Source: Agromyces cerinus
GTDB lineage: Bacteria; Actinomycetota; Actinomycetes; Actinomycetales; Microbacteriaceae
DNA length: 64,000 nt
Direction: 5' to 3'
Assembly: GCF_016907835.1 (NCBI RefSeq)
Contig: NZ_JAFBCT010000001.1
Span: 930,001-994,000 of the forward strand
The position numbers were made by a program, and so were the translations under genes. Positions 17,633 through 26,778 of this stretch are shown in pieces; positions within the stretch are counted from its first letter, which is position 1; each line of letters starts with the position of its first letter. The notes below the pieces were generated by a model. That model ran no database searches, was not told the DNA's origin, and saw only the letters and a list, made by a program, of their open reading frames with translations.

Positions 17633-17660
17633 TTACTATACCAACTGGACGGTACAGTAA
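17633..17660. promoter_or_regulatory. TetR operator overlapping divergent promoters
   Basis: TTACTATACC - 8 bases - GGTACAGTAA, 10-bp arms with one mismatch. It covers the likely -10 region of the efflux gene (TTGACG -35 at 17609-17614) and a minus-strand TATAGT for the repressor, so binding would block both. Confidence 0.75.
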
Positions 17661-17684
17661 CCGCCTGAGACGAACGAGCCTGAG

Positions 17685-19268
17685 ATGACCGACACCAGCC
17701 AGACCGAACTGCACGCGAACGACACCACGACCACCGCTTCGGCGGCACCCGATACGCCGACCGCCCGCGCGCCCCGCCGCGCCTGGGTCGCGCTCGCCGT
17801 GCTCATGCTGCCGGTGCTGCTCGTCTCGGTCGACAACACCGTGCTGAGCTTCGCACTGCCCGCGATCTCGCGCGATCTCGCGCCGACCGCCGCGCAGCAG
17901 CTCTGGATCATCGACGCGTATCCGCTCGTGCTCGCCGGCCTGCTCGTCGCGATGGGCAGTGCGGGCGACCGCTTCGGGCGCCGCCGCATGCTGCTCATCG
18001 GCTCGGTCGGCTTCGCCGTGCTCTCGGTCGTCGCCGCGTTCGCGCCGACCGCAGAGGCGCTCATCGCCTCGCGCGCCGCACTCGGCTTCTTCGGCGCCAT
18101 GCTCATGCCCTCGACCCTGTCGCTGCTGCGCACCGTCTTCGTCGAGCGCGAGCAGCGCCGACTCGCGATCGCGATCTGGGCCTCGGGCTTCGCCGCGGGC
18201 AGCGCCCTCGGGCCGCTCGTCGGCGGCGTGCTGATCGAGCACTTCCACTGGGGCTCGGTGTTCCTGCTCGCGGTGCCGGTGCTCGTGCCGCTCCTGATCC
18301 TCGTGCCGCTCCTCATCCCCGAGAGCCGAGACCCCGCGCCCGGCCGCATCGACATCCCGAGCACCCTGCTCTCGCTCGCCGCGATGGTGCCCGTCGTGTT
18401 CGGCATCAAGTCGCTCGCCACCGACGGCATCTCGGGTTTCGGCATCCAGGCGATCGTCTTCGGACTGTTCTGCGGCATCTGGTTCGTGCGCCGTCAACTG
18501 AAGAGCCGTTCGCCGATGCTCGACGTGCGACTGTTCCGCCAGGGCTCGTTCGGCGGCGCGGTGCTCGTGAACCTCTTCAGCGTCATCGCGCTCGTCGGCT
18601 TCCTCTACTTCGTGTCGCAGCACCTCCAGCTGATCGCCGGGCTGTCGCCAGTCGCCGCCGGGCTCGCCCTGCTGCCGGGCCTCGTCGCGATGATCATCGC
18701 CGGCCTCGCCGTCGTGCCGATCGCCCGGCGGGTGCGGCCGCGCGTGCTCGTGCCGATCGCGCTGCTGCTCTCGGCCGGCGGCTACGCGGTCATCGCGTGG
18801 TTCGCGACGGCCGAGTCGATCGCCCCCGTCGTCATCGCGTTCGTGATGCTCGGCGTCGGCATCGGCGCCGCCGAGACCGTCTCCAACGAGCTCATCCTCT
18901 CGAGCGCACCGCCCGAGAAGGCGGGCGCCGCCTCGGCGGTCTCCGAGACGGCGTACGAGCTCGGCGCCGTGCTCGGCACCGCGGTGCTGGGCTCCATCCT
19001 CGCCGCCCACTACAGCGCCGCGATCGTGCTGCCCACCGAACTCACCGCCGCCCAGGCGGCGACGGCGAGCGAGACCCTCGCCGGCGCCGTCACCGTCTCC
19101 GAGCAGCTGCCCGCCGCGATCGGCGAACAGCTCGTGGCATCCGCTGCGCTCGCCTTCGACGAGGGCGTCGTCATCACCTCGCTCATCGGCGTCGCGCTCA
19201 TGGTCGCCGCCGCGGTCATCGCCGTGCTGGCCCTCCGCAACCCGAAGGGCGCGGGCGCACGCGACTGA
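17685..19268 (+). CDS. MFS drug efflux transporter, DHA2 (EmrB/QacA) family
   Basis: 527-residue proton-coupled exporter, about 14 predicted helices. Family motifs: [19 protein letters not shown] in helix 1, [13 protein letters not shown] between helices 2 and 3, and [20 protein letters not shown] in helix 4-5 (motif C region). A 40-residue polar N-terminus precedes helix 1, and a periplasmic stretch near residues 445-480 is long, as in this family. Controlled by the divergent TetR regulator. The substrate cannot be inferred. Confidence 0.92.
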   Translation: MTDTSQTELHANDTTTTASAAPDTPTARAPRRAWVALAVLMLPVLLVSVDNTVLSFALPAISRDLAPTAAQQLWIIDAYPLVLAGLLVAMGSAGDRFGRRRMLLIGSVGFAVLSVVAAFAPTAEALIASRAALGFFGAMLMPSTLSLLRTVFVEREQRRLAIAIWASGFAAGSALGPLVGGVLIEHFHWGSVFLLAVPVLVPLLILVPLLIPESRDPAPGRIDIPSTLLSLAAMVPVVFGIKSLATDGISGFGIQAIVFGLFCGIWFVRRQLKSRSPMLDVRLFRQGSFGGAVLVNLFSVIALVGFLYFVSQHLQLIAGLSPVAAGLALLPGLVAMIIAGLAVVPIARRVRPRVLVPIALLLSAGGYAVIAWFATAESIAPVVIAFVMLGVGIGAAETVSNELILSSAPPEKAGAASAVSETAYELGAVLGTAVLGSILAAHYSAAIVLPTELTAAQAATASETLAGAVTVSEQLPAAIGEQLVASAALAFDEGVVITSLIGVALMVAAAVIAVLALRNPKGAGARD

Positions 19269-19338
19269 GTGCACGCCGCGGGTGTCACGTGCGCGTGCGG
19301 CCAGTACGCTGGAAGGGCTCGCGCACGAAGGAGAATTC

Positions 19339-20400
19339 ATGGTGGACACGGTCAAGCTCGCGGTCATTCCCGGTGACGGGATCGGCCCTGAAGTCGTCGA
19401 GCAGGCGCTGAAGGCGCTCGCCGCGGCGACCGAGGGCTCCGACGTCGCGTTCGAGCAGACCGAGTTCTCCCTGGGCGCCGCCCGCTACCTCGCGACCGGT
19501 GACGTGCTGACCGACGACGACCTCGCCGCGATCAAGGGCCACGACGCGATCCTGCTCGGCGCGGTCGGCGGCGTGCCCGGGGACCCGCGTCTCGCGGGCG
19601 CGAACATCGAGCGAGGGCTCCTCCTGAAGCTCCGCTTCGAACTCGACCACTACGTGAACCTGCGGCCGTCGGTGCTCTACCCCGGGGTCGCGAGCCCGCT
19701 CGCGGCGCCCGGCGACGTCGACTTCGTCGTCGTGCGCGAGGGCACCGAGGGCCCCTATGTCGGCAACGGCGGCGCGATCCGCGTCGGCACTCCGGCCGAG
19801 GTCGCCAACGAGGTCTCGGTCAACACCGCCTACGGCGTCGAGCGCGTCGTGCGCTACGCGTTCGCCGCGGCATCCGCTCGCCCTCGCAAGAAGCTCACGC
19901 TCGTGCACAAGACCAACGTGCTCGTCTTCGCCGGCTCGCTGTGGAAGCGCACGGTCGACGCCGTGGCGGCCGAGTTCCCCGAGGTCGCGGTCGATTACCT
20001 GCACGTCGACGCGGCGACGATCTTCCTGGTCACCGACCCCGCGCGCTTCGACGTCATCGTCACCGACAACCTGTTCGGCGACATCCTCACCGACCTCGCC
20101 GGCGCCATCAGCGGCGGCATCGGCCTCGCGGCCTCGGGCAACATCAACCCCGACGGCCGGTTCCCGAGCATGTTCGAGCCGGTGCACGGCTCGGCGCCCG
20201 ACATCGCGGGCACGGGTATCGCCGACCCGACCGCCGCGATCCTCTCCGTGGCGCTCCTGCTCGACCACCTCGGCCGGGCGGAGGCCGCACAACGGGTGCA
20301 GCGGGCCGTCGTCGCCGATATCGCCGAACGCGGCGACACCCGCCGCACGACCTCCGAGGTCGGCGACGCCATCGCCGCACGCATCGGCGCACTCGACTGA
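19339..20400 (+). CDS. leuB: 3-isopropylmalate dehydrogenase
   Basis: 353 residues; oxidative decarboxylation of 3-isopropylmalate in leucine synthesis. Motifs: [11 protein letters not shown] at the N-terminus, [14 protein letters not shown], the substrate-binding loop [22 protein letters not shown], and the metal-site [23 protein letters not shown] 19339 follows AAGGAG at 19328-19333; TGTCAC - 16 bases - TACGCT is a possible promoter upstream. The branched-chain aminotransferase gene follows 25 bases later, while leuCD are 39 kb away behind their own attenuator. Confidence 0.95.
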   Translation: MVDTVKLAVIPGDGIGPEVVEQALKALAAATEGSDVAFEQTEFSLGAARYLATGDVLTDDDLAAIKGHDAILLGAVGGVPGDPRLAGANIERGLLLKLRFELDHYVNLRPSVLYPGVASPLAAPGDVDFVVVREGTEGPYVGNGGAIRVGTPAEVANEVSVNTAYGVERVVRYAFAAASARPRKKLTLVHKTNVLVFAGSLWKRTVDAVAAEFPEVAVDYLHVDAATIFLVTDPARFDVIVTDNLFGDILTDLAGAISGGIGLAASGNINPDGRFPSMFEPVHGSAPDIAGTGIADPTAAILSVALLLDHLGRAEAAQRVQRAVVADIAERGDTRRTTSEVGDAIAARIGALD

Positions 20401-20425
20401 TCCAGCGCATCGAAGGACGAACATC

Positions 20426-21541
20426 ATGACGATCAATCTCCCGCTCCAGGCCCCGTCGGCAGCCGGTCTCATCTGGCAGGTCATCCGCAACGGCGAGGCG
20501 AAGACGCCTGCCGAACGCGAGGCGGTGCTCGCCGACCCCGGATTCGGCAACCACTTCACCGATCACATGGTCGACATCTGCTGGTCGGAGAAGGGCGGTT
20601 GGCACCGCCCGCGCGTCTCGCCCTACGGTCCGATCTCACTCGATCCCGCCGCCGCGGTGCTGCACTACGCGCAGGAGATCTTCGAGGGCATGAAGGCCTA
20701 CCGTCACGCCGACGGCTCGATCCACACCTTCCGGCCGTTCGAGAACGCCGCCCGCATGCAGCGCTCGGCCCGTCGCATGGCGCTGCCCGAGCTGCCGAGC
20801 GAGATCTTCATCGAGTCGCTCAAGCAGATCATCGCAGTCGACGCCGACTGGGTGCCGAGCGCGCCCGAGACGAGCCTCTACCTTCGGCCGTTCATGTTCG
20901 CGAAAGAGGCGTTCCTCGGCGTGCGCCCCGCGAAGAAGGTCGCCTACTACGTGATCGCGAGCCCGGCGGGTGCCTACTTCCCGGGCGGCGTCGAGCCCGT
21001 GAGCATCTGGCTCTCCACCGACTACGCACGCGCCGGCAAGGGCGGCACCGGTGCGGCCAAGACCGGCGGCAACTACGCGTCGAGCCTGCTGCCGCAGGCC
21101 GAGGCGTATGAGAAGGGATGCCAGCAGGTCGCGTTCCTCGACGACGCCGGCAACCTCGAAGAGCTCGGCGGCATGAACATCGTGCTCGTGAAGCGCGACG
21201 GCACGCTCGTCACGCCCGAGTCGCCGTCGATCCTCGAGGGCATCACGCGCGACTCCATCCTGCAGCTCGCGACCGACCGCGGACACGCGGTCGAGCGCCG
21301 CGCCATCTCGCTGGGCGAATGGCGCAGCGGCGCCGAGTCCGGCGAGATCGTCGGCGCCTTCGCCTGCGGAACCGCCGCGGTCGTGGTGCCCATCGGGCGC
21401 CTGCTCGGCACCGACTTCGAGATCGTGCACACGGGTGCCGGGGCATCCGAGCTCGCGCTGTCGCTCCGCCAGGAGCTCACCGACATCCAGTACGGCCGTG
21501 TCGAGGACCGCCACGGATGGCTCACGCGTCTCGACGCGTGA
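20426..21541 (+). CDS. ilvE: Branched-chain amino acid aminotransferase
   Basis: 371-residue class IV (fold IV) PLP aminotransferase of the long eukaryote-like BCAT type; last step for leucine, isoleucine and valine. Landmarks: ALHYAQEIFEGMKAY-like segment (VLHYAQEIFEGMKAYR), LYLRPFMFA, the PLP lysine in GAAKTGGNYASS, and EELGGMNI. ATG 20426 follows GAAGGA. Transcribed with leuB and translationally coupled to the acetyltransferase that follows (GTGA overlap). Confidence 0.95.
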   Translation: MTINLPLQAPSAAGLIWQVIRNGEAKTPAEREAVLADPGFGNHFTDHMVDICWSEKGGWHRPRVSPYGPISLDPAAAVLHYAQEIFEGMKAYRHADGSIHTFRPFENAARMQRSARRMALPELPSEIFIESLKQIIAVDADWVPSAPETSLYLRPFMFAKEAFLGVRPAKKVAYYVIASPAGAYFPGGVEPVSIWLSTDYARAGKGGTGAAKTGGNYASSLLPQAEAYEKGCQQVAFLDDAGNLEELGGMNIVLVKRDGTLVTPESPSILEGITRDSILQLATDRGHAVERRAISLGEWRSGAESGEIVGAFACGTAAVVVPIGRLLGTDFEIVHTGAGASELALSLRQELTDIQYGRVEDRHGWLTRLDA

Positions 21542-22005
21542 CCGGTGCCGCTGACGGCGACTCCGGCGGCGGCGCTGTGCGCATCCGCCCGTTCGACATC
21601 GCCGACACCGAGCAGGTCGTCGCCCTGTGGCGCTCGGCCGGACTCGTCGTGCCGTGGAACGACCCGTATCGCGATATCGAGCGCAAGCTCGCCGTGCAGC
21701 CAGAGCTCTTCCTCGTGGGGGAGTCGGACGGCGTAGTGGTGGCGACGGCCATGGTCGGCTTCGACGGCCATCGCGGGTGGGTCAACTACCTCGCCGTCGA
21801 CACCGACCGGCGTGGCGAGCGACTCGGCTCCCTGCTCATGGCGGAGGCCGAACGGCTCCTCACCGAGCGCGGCTGCCCGAAGCTGAACCTGCAGGTGCGG
21901 TCGACGAACGCGGGCGTCATCGCGTTCTACCGCAGCCTCGGCTACCAGGTCGACGACGTCACGAGCCTCGGCAAGCGACTCATCCCCGATGCCGCTGCCG
22001 GCTGA
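21538..22005 (+). CDS. GNAT-family N-acetyltransferase (YpeA-like)
   Basis: 155-residue GNAT protein; uses acetyl-CoA to acetylate an amine. Acetyl-CoA loop WVNYLAVDTDRRGERLGSLLM around residues 80-100 and the C-terminal NLQVRSTNAGVIAFYRSLGY are as in YpeA-type proteins. GTG 21538 overlaps the ilvE stop by four bases, which sets the start. The substrate is not known; coupling to ilvE may only reflect operon packing. Confidence 0.85.
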   Translation: MTGAADGDSGGGAVRIRPFDIADTEQVVALWRSAGLVVPWNDPYRDIERKLAVQPELFLVGESDGVVVATAMVGFDGHRGWVNYLAVDTDRRGERLGSLLMAEAERLLTERGCPKLNLQVRSTNAGVIAFYRSLGYQVDDVTSLGKRLIPDAAAG

Positions 22006-22022
22006 GCGCGAACCGCCGCGGG

Positions 22023-22028
22023 TAGGCT
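22023..22028 (+). promoter_or_regulatory. -10 element TAGGCT, leaderless promoter
   Basis: TAGGCT ends six bases before ATG 22035. Confidence 0.5.
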
Positions 22029-22034
22029 GAAGGC

Positions 22035-22808
22035 ATGAAGATCGCGCGTTTCAGCCACGACGACACCATCGCATTCGGCATCGTCGACGAAGAGGAGCAC
22101 GAACTCGTCGTGCTGAAGGCCGACCCCATGTTCGCGGGCTACGAGCCCACGGGCGAGCGCGTCAAGCTGACCGATGCGAAGCTGCTCGCACCGGTGATCC
22201 CTCGGTCGAAGGTCGTCGCGGTCGGCAAGAACTACCGCGATCACGCTGAGGAGATGGGCGGCGAGGCACCTGCGGAGCCGCTGCTCTTCCTGAAGCCGAA
22301 CACCTCGGTGGTCGGCCCCGGCGACTCGATCGTGCTGCCGAAGCAGAGCGAGCGGGTCGAGCACGAGGGCGAGCTCGCGGTCATCATCGGGCGCATCGCG
22401 AAGAACGTGTCCGAAGACGACGCGGAAGAGTACATCTTCGGCTACACGATCGCCAACGACGTCACGGCCCGCGACCTGCAGCAGCGCGACGGCCAATGGG
22501 CCCGTGCCAAGGGCTTCGACTCCTTCTGCCCGCTCGGCCCCGTGATCGAGACGCACGTCGACTTCGAGACGGCGACGATCGAGACCAACGTCAACGGCGA
22601 GCGCCGCCAGTCGGGCCGCCTCGCCGACATGGTGCACTCGGTCGCGTCGATCATCGCCTACGCGTCGGGCGTGTTCACCCTGCTGCCGGGCGACGTCATC
22701 CTCACCGGCACGCCCGCCGGCGTCGGGCCGATCGTCGACGGCGACACCGTCGAGGTCGACATCACCGGACTCGGCACGCTCTCGAACCCGGTGCGCTCGG
22801 CCGCGTAG
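22035..22808 (+). CDS. Fumarylacetoacetate hydrolase family protein
   Basis: 257-residue FAH-superfamily enzyme (acylpyruvase / oxaloacetate decarboxylase type). Motifs: VGKNYRDHAEEMGG, LFLKPNTSVVGPG, metal ligands in EHEGELAVIIG, and FGYTIANDVTARDLQQRDGQW; then KGFDSFCPLGP and LTGTPAGVG. This short form commonly acts on acylpyruvates or oxaloacetate rather than fumarylacetoacetate. It comes just before gltX-region genes in this group of bacteria. Likely leaderless. Confidence 0.9.
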   Translation: MKIARFSHDDTIAFGIVDEEEHELVVLKADPMFAGYEPTGERVKLTDAKLLAPVIPRSKVVAVGKNYRDHAEEMGGEAPAEPLLFLKPNTSVVGPGDSIVLPKQSERVEHEGELAVIIGRIAKNVSEDDAEEYIFGYTIANDVTARDLQQRDGQWARAKGFDSFCPLGPVIETHVDFETATIETNVNGERRQSGRLADMVHSVASIIAYASGVFTLLPGDVILTGTPAGVGPIVDGDTVEVDITGLGTLSNPVRSAA

Positions 22809-22829
22809 CCCGCCTCGGGCGGCGAGCGA

Positions 22830-23861
22830 TCAGCGACCGAGAGCGGATGCCGCGAGCTCGACGTCCTCGTCGTCGTTCCACACGTGGAACGCGACGCGGG
22901 CCCTGCCGGCGCGCCCCGAGGCGGTGATGCCCGCGGCGCCGAGCGCGGCCAGTGCGCTGCCGTCGAGGTCGGGCCACGCGACGATCGCGCTGTCGGAGGG
23001 GGCCAGGTCGAGCCGGGTGCGGAATGCGTTCGCGAGCCCGACGTCGTGCCGCTGCACCTCGCGCATGTCGAGTGAGGCGGCGAGTTCGAGGGCGGCTTCT
23101 GCCCCGGCCCAGGCCTGCCAGGCGGGGGAGACGTCGAAGCGCTGCGCGCCCGCGGCGAGGTGCAGCTCGGGACCGTAGCACGACGCCCACGGGTCGGCGC
23201 CCGAGTACCAGCCGGCGGCGTGCGGGGTCAGCTCGTCGACCGCCCGAGCGGAGAACGCGGCGAACGCCGCGCCGCGGGGCGCCGACAGCCACTTGTAGGC
23301 GTGGCAGATCACGACGTCGGCGTCGAGCGAGTCGGTCGGCATCCAGCCGGTGGCCTGGGTCGTGTCGACGAGCGTGAGCGCCCCGGCGGCCCGCGCAGCC
23401 GAGGTGATGGATGCCACGTCGGCGACCTCGCCCGTCGCCGACTGCACGAGGGAGTACGAGACGAGCCACGTCGAGTCGGTCACGGCGCCCGCGAGCTCGG
23501 CCAACGGCACGTGGCGCACGCGCAGGTCGCCCCGGGCCAGGAACGGGCCGATCACCGACGAGAAGTCGCCGTCGACGCACACGATCTCGGCACCTGCCGG
23601 CGCCGAGGCCGCCACGAACCCGGCGAAGACCGAGACCTGGGAACCGGTGGCGATCTCGCTCGGCGCGCGGCCGAGCAGGGTCGCGGCGTGGCCGCGGGCC
23701 CGGTCGTGGATCCTCCCGTACTCGACGCCGCACGCCGTGCCGGCCGACCACGACTCGAGGTCGCGACGCATCGCGTCGCGCGTGACGTCGGCAGGCAGGC
23801 CCATCGTGCAGGCGGCGAGGTAGCCGCGTCCTGCGGCGTATCGCTCGCGAGTCTGGTGCAT
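22830..23861 (-). CDS. Class V aminotransferase-fold PLP enzyme
   Basis: 343-residue fold I PLP enzyme related to cysteine desulfurases and kynureninase. The PLP lysine is in CHAYKWLSAPRG (about residue 217), and the cofactor-binding Asp in ALTLVDTTQATGW. ATG 23861 gives the family-like start MHQTRERYAAGRGYLAACTM. No desulfurase active-site Cys loop is evident, so an aminotransferase, lyase or hydrolase role is more likely; the substrate is unknown. It is divergent from a LysR regulator across 82 bp, which probably controls it. Confidence 0.85.
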   Translation of the reverse strand: MHQTRERYAAGRGYLAACTMGLPADVTRDAMRRDLESWSAGTACGVEYGRIHDRARGHAATLLGRAPSEIATGSQVSVFAGFVAASAPAGAEIVCVDGDFSSVIGPFLARGDLRVRHVPLAELAGAVTDSTWLVSYSLVQSATGEVADVASITSAARAAGALTLVDTTQATGWMPTDSLDADVVICHAYKWLSAPRGAAFAAFSARAVDELTPHAAGWYSGADPWASCYGPELHLAAGAQRFDVSPAWQAWAGAEAALELAASLDMREVQRHDVGLANAFRTRLDLAPSDSAIVAWPDLDGSALAALGAAGITASGRAGRARVAFHVWNDDEDVELAASALGR

Positions 23862-23931
23862 GGAACCAAGTCTCGGCGAGCCCGATTCATTCGACAAGGC
23901 CCGGCAAATGATCACACACATGCGTCGCCGT

Positions 23932-23937
23932 TATGAT
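23932..23937 (+). promoter_or_regulatory. -10 element TATGAT, leaderless promoter of LysR gene
   Basis: Near-consensus TATGAT six bases before ATG 23944 in the divergent 82-bp gap. Confidence 0.55.
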
Positions 23938-23943
23938 TCAGGC

Positions 23944-24885
23944 ATGTCGGATGCCTCGATCGAAGCCCTCGCAGCAGCCCTCGACCTGCAGACCGTGCGC
24001 GTCGTGCACCAGATCGCCGAACGCGGCTCGCTCACGGCAGCCGCCGAGTGGCTCGGTTACAGCCAGCCCGCCGTGAGTCAGCAGCTGCGGCGGTTCGAGG
24101 ATCGCACCGGCATCGCGCTCGTGGAGCGCGTGGGCCGCGGCATCCGACTGACGGAATCGGGCCGGGTGCTCGCTCGACATGCGCAGGACGTCGCCACGGC
24201 GCTCGAGGCAGCGGCCGGCGAGCTCGCCGAGCTCCGCGGGCTCCGTGCCGGCCGGGTGCGGCTCGTGGCCTTCCCCTCCGCCTCCGCGACGCTCGTGCCC
24301 CGGCTCATCGCGGCGCTCGCCGCCGCCCACCCCGGCATCGACGTCACCTACGTCGAGGCAGAGCCGCCCGAGGCGGTGCGGGCCGTGCGCGCCGACCAGG
24401 CCGACCTCGCGATCACGTTCAGCTACCCCGGCGACCGCGACGATCCGCATCAGGCGAGCGCCCGCGGGCTCGACGTTCGCGTGTACGGCGACGAGCCGAT
24501 GCGACTCGTGCTGCCCGCCGGGCACTCCGCCGCGGCATCCGACTTCGTCGAACTGGGCATGCTGCGCGACGAGCCGTGGATCGCCGGTTGCCCGCGCTGC
24601 CGCGGCCATCTGCTCGAGCTCGCCGGGGCCGCGGGGTTCGTGCCGCGCATCGCCTTCGAGACCGACAACTTCGTCGCCGTCGAGGGCATGGTCGCGCAGG
24701 GCCTCGGGGTGGCGCTGCTGCCGGCGCTCGCGCTCGCCGCCTCGCCGCGGCACGAGAACGTCGTCGCCAGGCCGACCGCGCGCGCCGACGTGCGCTCGCT
24801 TCACCTCGTCACGGCGCGCGGCGCCGAACGGGTGCCCGCCGTCGGCGCCGCGATCGCCGCGCTCGAGTCCCTCGCCGCTCGGTAG
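23944..24885 (+). CDS. LysR-family transcriptional regulator
   Basis: 313 residues. N-terminal winged helix ([40 protein letters not shown], split here as residues 14-54), then a two-lobe effector domain. An unusual CPRCRGH around residues 218-224 places two Cys and a His together in the effector domain; a redox or metal role is possible but unproven. ATG 23944 is set by the TATGAT promoter. Its stop codon overlaps the -10 element of gltX. Likely regulates the divergent PLP enzyme gene and itself. Confidence 0.88.
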   Translation: MSDASIEALAAALDLQTVRVVHQIAERGSLTAAAEWLGYSQPAVSQQLRRFEDRTGIALVERVGRGIRLTESGRVLARHAQDVATALEAAAGELAELRGLRAGRVRLVAFPSASATLVPRLIAALAAAHPGIDVTYVEAEPPEAVRAVRADQADLAITFSYPGDRDDPHQASARGLDVRVYGDEPMRLVLPAGHSAAASDFVELGMLRDEPWIAGCPRCRGHLLELAGAAGFVPRIAFETDNFVAVEGMVAQGLGVALLPALALAASPRHENVVARPTARADVRSLHLVTARGAERVPAVGAAIAALESLAAR

Positions 24886-24888
24886 CAT
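24883..24888 (+). promoter_or_regulatory. -10 element TAGCAT of gltX
   Basis: TAGCAT ends eight bases before ATG 24897 and its first three bases are the LysR stop codon. Confidence 0.45.
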
Positions 24889-24896
24889 TGAGGGGT

Positions 24897-26411
24897 ATGT
24901 CTGAGACAGCTCACCCCACGACCACGGCCACCGGTGGCGACATCCGTGTGCGCTTCTGCCCATCGCCGACCGGCACGCCGCACGTCGGCCTCGTGCGCAC
25001 CGCCCTGTTCAACTGGGCCTACGCGCGCCACACCGGCGGCACCTTCGTGTTCCGCATCGAAGACACCGACGCGGCCCGCGACAGTGAGGAGAGCTACGCG
25101 CAGATCCTCGACGCGCTCACCTGGCTCGGCCTCACGTGGGACGAGGGCATCGACGTCGGCGGCCCGCACGGCCCCTACCGGCAGTCGCAGCGCGGTGAGA
25201 TCTACCTCGAGATCATCGAGCGGCTGAAGGCCTCGGGCCACCTCTACGAGTCGTTCTCGACCGCCGAGGAGATCGACGCGCGCAACGAGGCGAACGGCCG
25301 GCCGAAGCAGCTCGGGTACGACAACTTCGACCGCGACCTCAGCGAGGAGCAGAAGGCGGCGTTCCGCGCCGAGGGGCGCCAGCCCGCGCTGCGCCTCCGC
25401 GTGCCCGAGGTCGACCTCGGCTTCGACGACCTCGTGCGCGGCCGCATCGACTTCCCGGTCGGTTCGACCATCGACTTCGTCGTGGTGCGCCCGAACGGTG
25501 CGCCGCTCTACACCTTCGTGAACCCCGTCGACGATGCGCTCATGGGCATCACCGACGTGCTCCGCGGCGAAGACCTGCTCTCGTCGACGCCGCGTCAGAT
25601 CGCGCTCTACCACGCGCTCATCGACATCGGCGCGACCTCGTTCGTGCCTCGCTTCGGCCACCTGCCCTACGTCATGGGCGAGGGCAACAAGAAGCTCTCC
25701 AAGCGCGACCCCGAGTCGAACCTGTTCCACCACCGCGACCGCGGGTTCATCCCCGAGGGGCTCATCAACTACCTGGCGCTGCTCGGCTGGGGATTCTCGG
25801 CCGACCGCGACGTGTTCTCGCGCGACGAGCTGATCGCCGCGTTCGACGTCGCGAACGTCAACCCGAACCCTGCCCGCTTCGACCTGAAGAAGGCCGAGGC
25901 GATCAACGGCGACCACATCCGCCAGCTCGACGTCGCCGACTTCGCCGCTCGCACGGTGCCGTACCTGCAGGCGGCGGGCGCCGTCTCGAGCCCGATCACG
26001 CCCGGTGACGAGGCCGTGCTCGCCGAGGCCGCACCGCTCATCCAGGAGCGCATCGCGCTGCTGGGCGAGGCTCCCGGCATGCTCGGCTTCCTGTTCACGG
26101 ATGCCGCGGGCCTCGAGTTCGACGAGGCAGCCGTCGCCGCGCTCACCGCCGATGCCCCCGCGGTGCTCGCCGCGGCGCGCGACGCCCTCGACCGCCTCCC
26201 GGCCGAGGAATGGACCCACGAGCAGATCGAGGAGGCGCTGCGCGCCGCCCTCGTCGACGGGCTCGCACTGAAGCCCCGGGTTGCCTTCGGCGCGGTGCGC
26301 ACGGCGATCTCGGGACGGCGCATCTCGCCGCCGCTCTTCGAGTCGATGCAGATCCTCGGCAAGGTCGACTCGATCGAGCGCATCGACCGATTGACGGCGC
26401 TGCTCGTCTGA
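24897..26411 (+). CDS. gltX: Glutamate--tRNA ligase
   Basis: 504-residue class I aminoacyl-tRNA synthetase. The HIGH-type motif is PTGTPHVG (residues 23-30) and the KMSKS-type motif is [23 protein letters not shown] and PYRQSQR belong to the catalytic core; the helical C-terminal anticodon domain is complete. In actinobacteria this enzyme normally also charges tRNA-Gln with Glu for later amidation (family knowledge); a tRNA-Gln gene follows directly. Start ATG 24897 gives the standard N-terminus. Confidence 0.96.
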   Translation: MSETAHPTTTATGGDIRVRFCPSPTGTPHVGLVRTALFNWAYARHTGGTFVFRIEDTDAARDSEESYAQILDALTWLGLTWDEGIDVGGPHGPYRQSQRGEIYLEIIERLKASGHLYESFSTAEEIDARNEANGRPKQLGYDNFDRDLSEEQKAAFRAEGRQPALRLRVPEVDLGFDDLVRGRIDFPVGSTIDFVVVRPNGAPLYTFVNPVDDALMGITDVLRGEDLLSSTPRQIALYHALIDIGATSFVPRFGHLPYVMGEGNKKLSKRDPESNLFHHRDRGFIPEGLINYLALLGWGFSADRDVFSRDELIAAFDVANVNPNPARFDLKKAEAINGDHIRQLDVADFAARTVPYLQAAGAVSSPITPGDEAVLAEAAPLIQERIALLGEAPGMLGFLFTDAAGLEFDEAAVAALTADAPAVLAAARDALDRLPAEEWTHEQIEEALRAALVDGLALKPRVAFGAVRTAISGRRISPPLFESMQILGKVDSIERIDRLTALLV

Positions 26412-26456
26412 TGCGCGGGCGCCCGTCGGGTGAGCGTCGCGTGAGCGCTGCTCAGT

Positions 26457-26485
26457 TTGGCGGGCGCCGCGCCGTAGGCTAGAGT
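26457..26485 (+). promoter_or_regulatory. Promoter of tRNA-Gln
   Basis: TTGGCG - 17 bases - TAGAGT, ending 33 bases before the tRNA. Confidence 0.55.
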
Positions 26486-26518
26486 TACATGTCGGCGCGG
26501 GACTTCGGTTTCAGCCAT

Positions 26519-26590
26519 TGGGGTATGGTGTAATTGGCAACACGGCGGTTTCTGGTACCGTTGTTCTTGGTTCGAGTCCAGGTACCCCAG
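26519..26590 (+). tRNA. tRNA-Gln (anticodon CTG)
   Basis: Full cloverleaf by eye: acceptor TGGGGTA/TACCCCA, D-stem GTGT/ACAC, anticodon loop TTCTGGT with CTG at 26552-26554, T-arm CTTGG-TTCGAGT-CCAGG, discriminator G. An encoded CCA follows at 26591-26593. Confidence 0.97.
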
Positions 26591-26606
26591 CCAGATCTGT
26601 GAGAAG

Positions 26607-26632
26607 AAGGCCCGGTCATCCGGGCCTTTTTT
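26607..26632 (+). terminator. Intrinsic terminator after tRNA-Gln
   Basis: AAGGCCCGG - TCAT - CCGGGCCTT followed by TTTT. Confidence 0.9.
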
Positions 26633-26778
26633 CGTTCTCCTGGCAAGTCGGTTCCCAGAGACCGGCATGTGGGCTGGACTTCCGCGGTGCGCTGCGATTC
26701 CATTGAGTGTCGGCACTGATCGAGCCTCCCTACGGGTTCGACCGCGATCGCGAGAAGCCGCAGGGGATTGGGTGAGCC

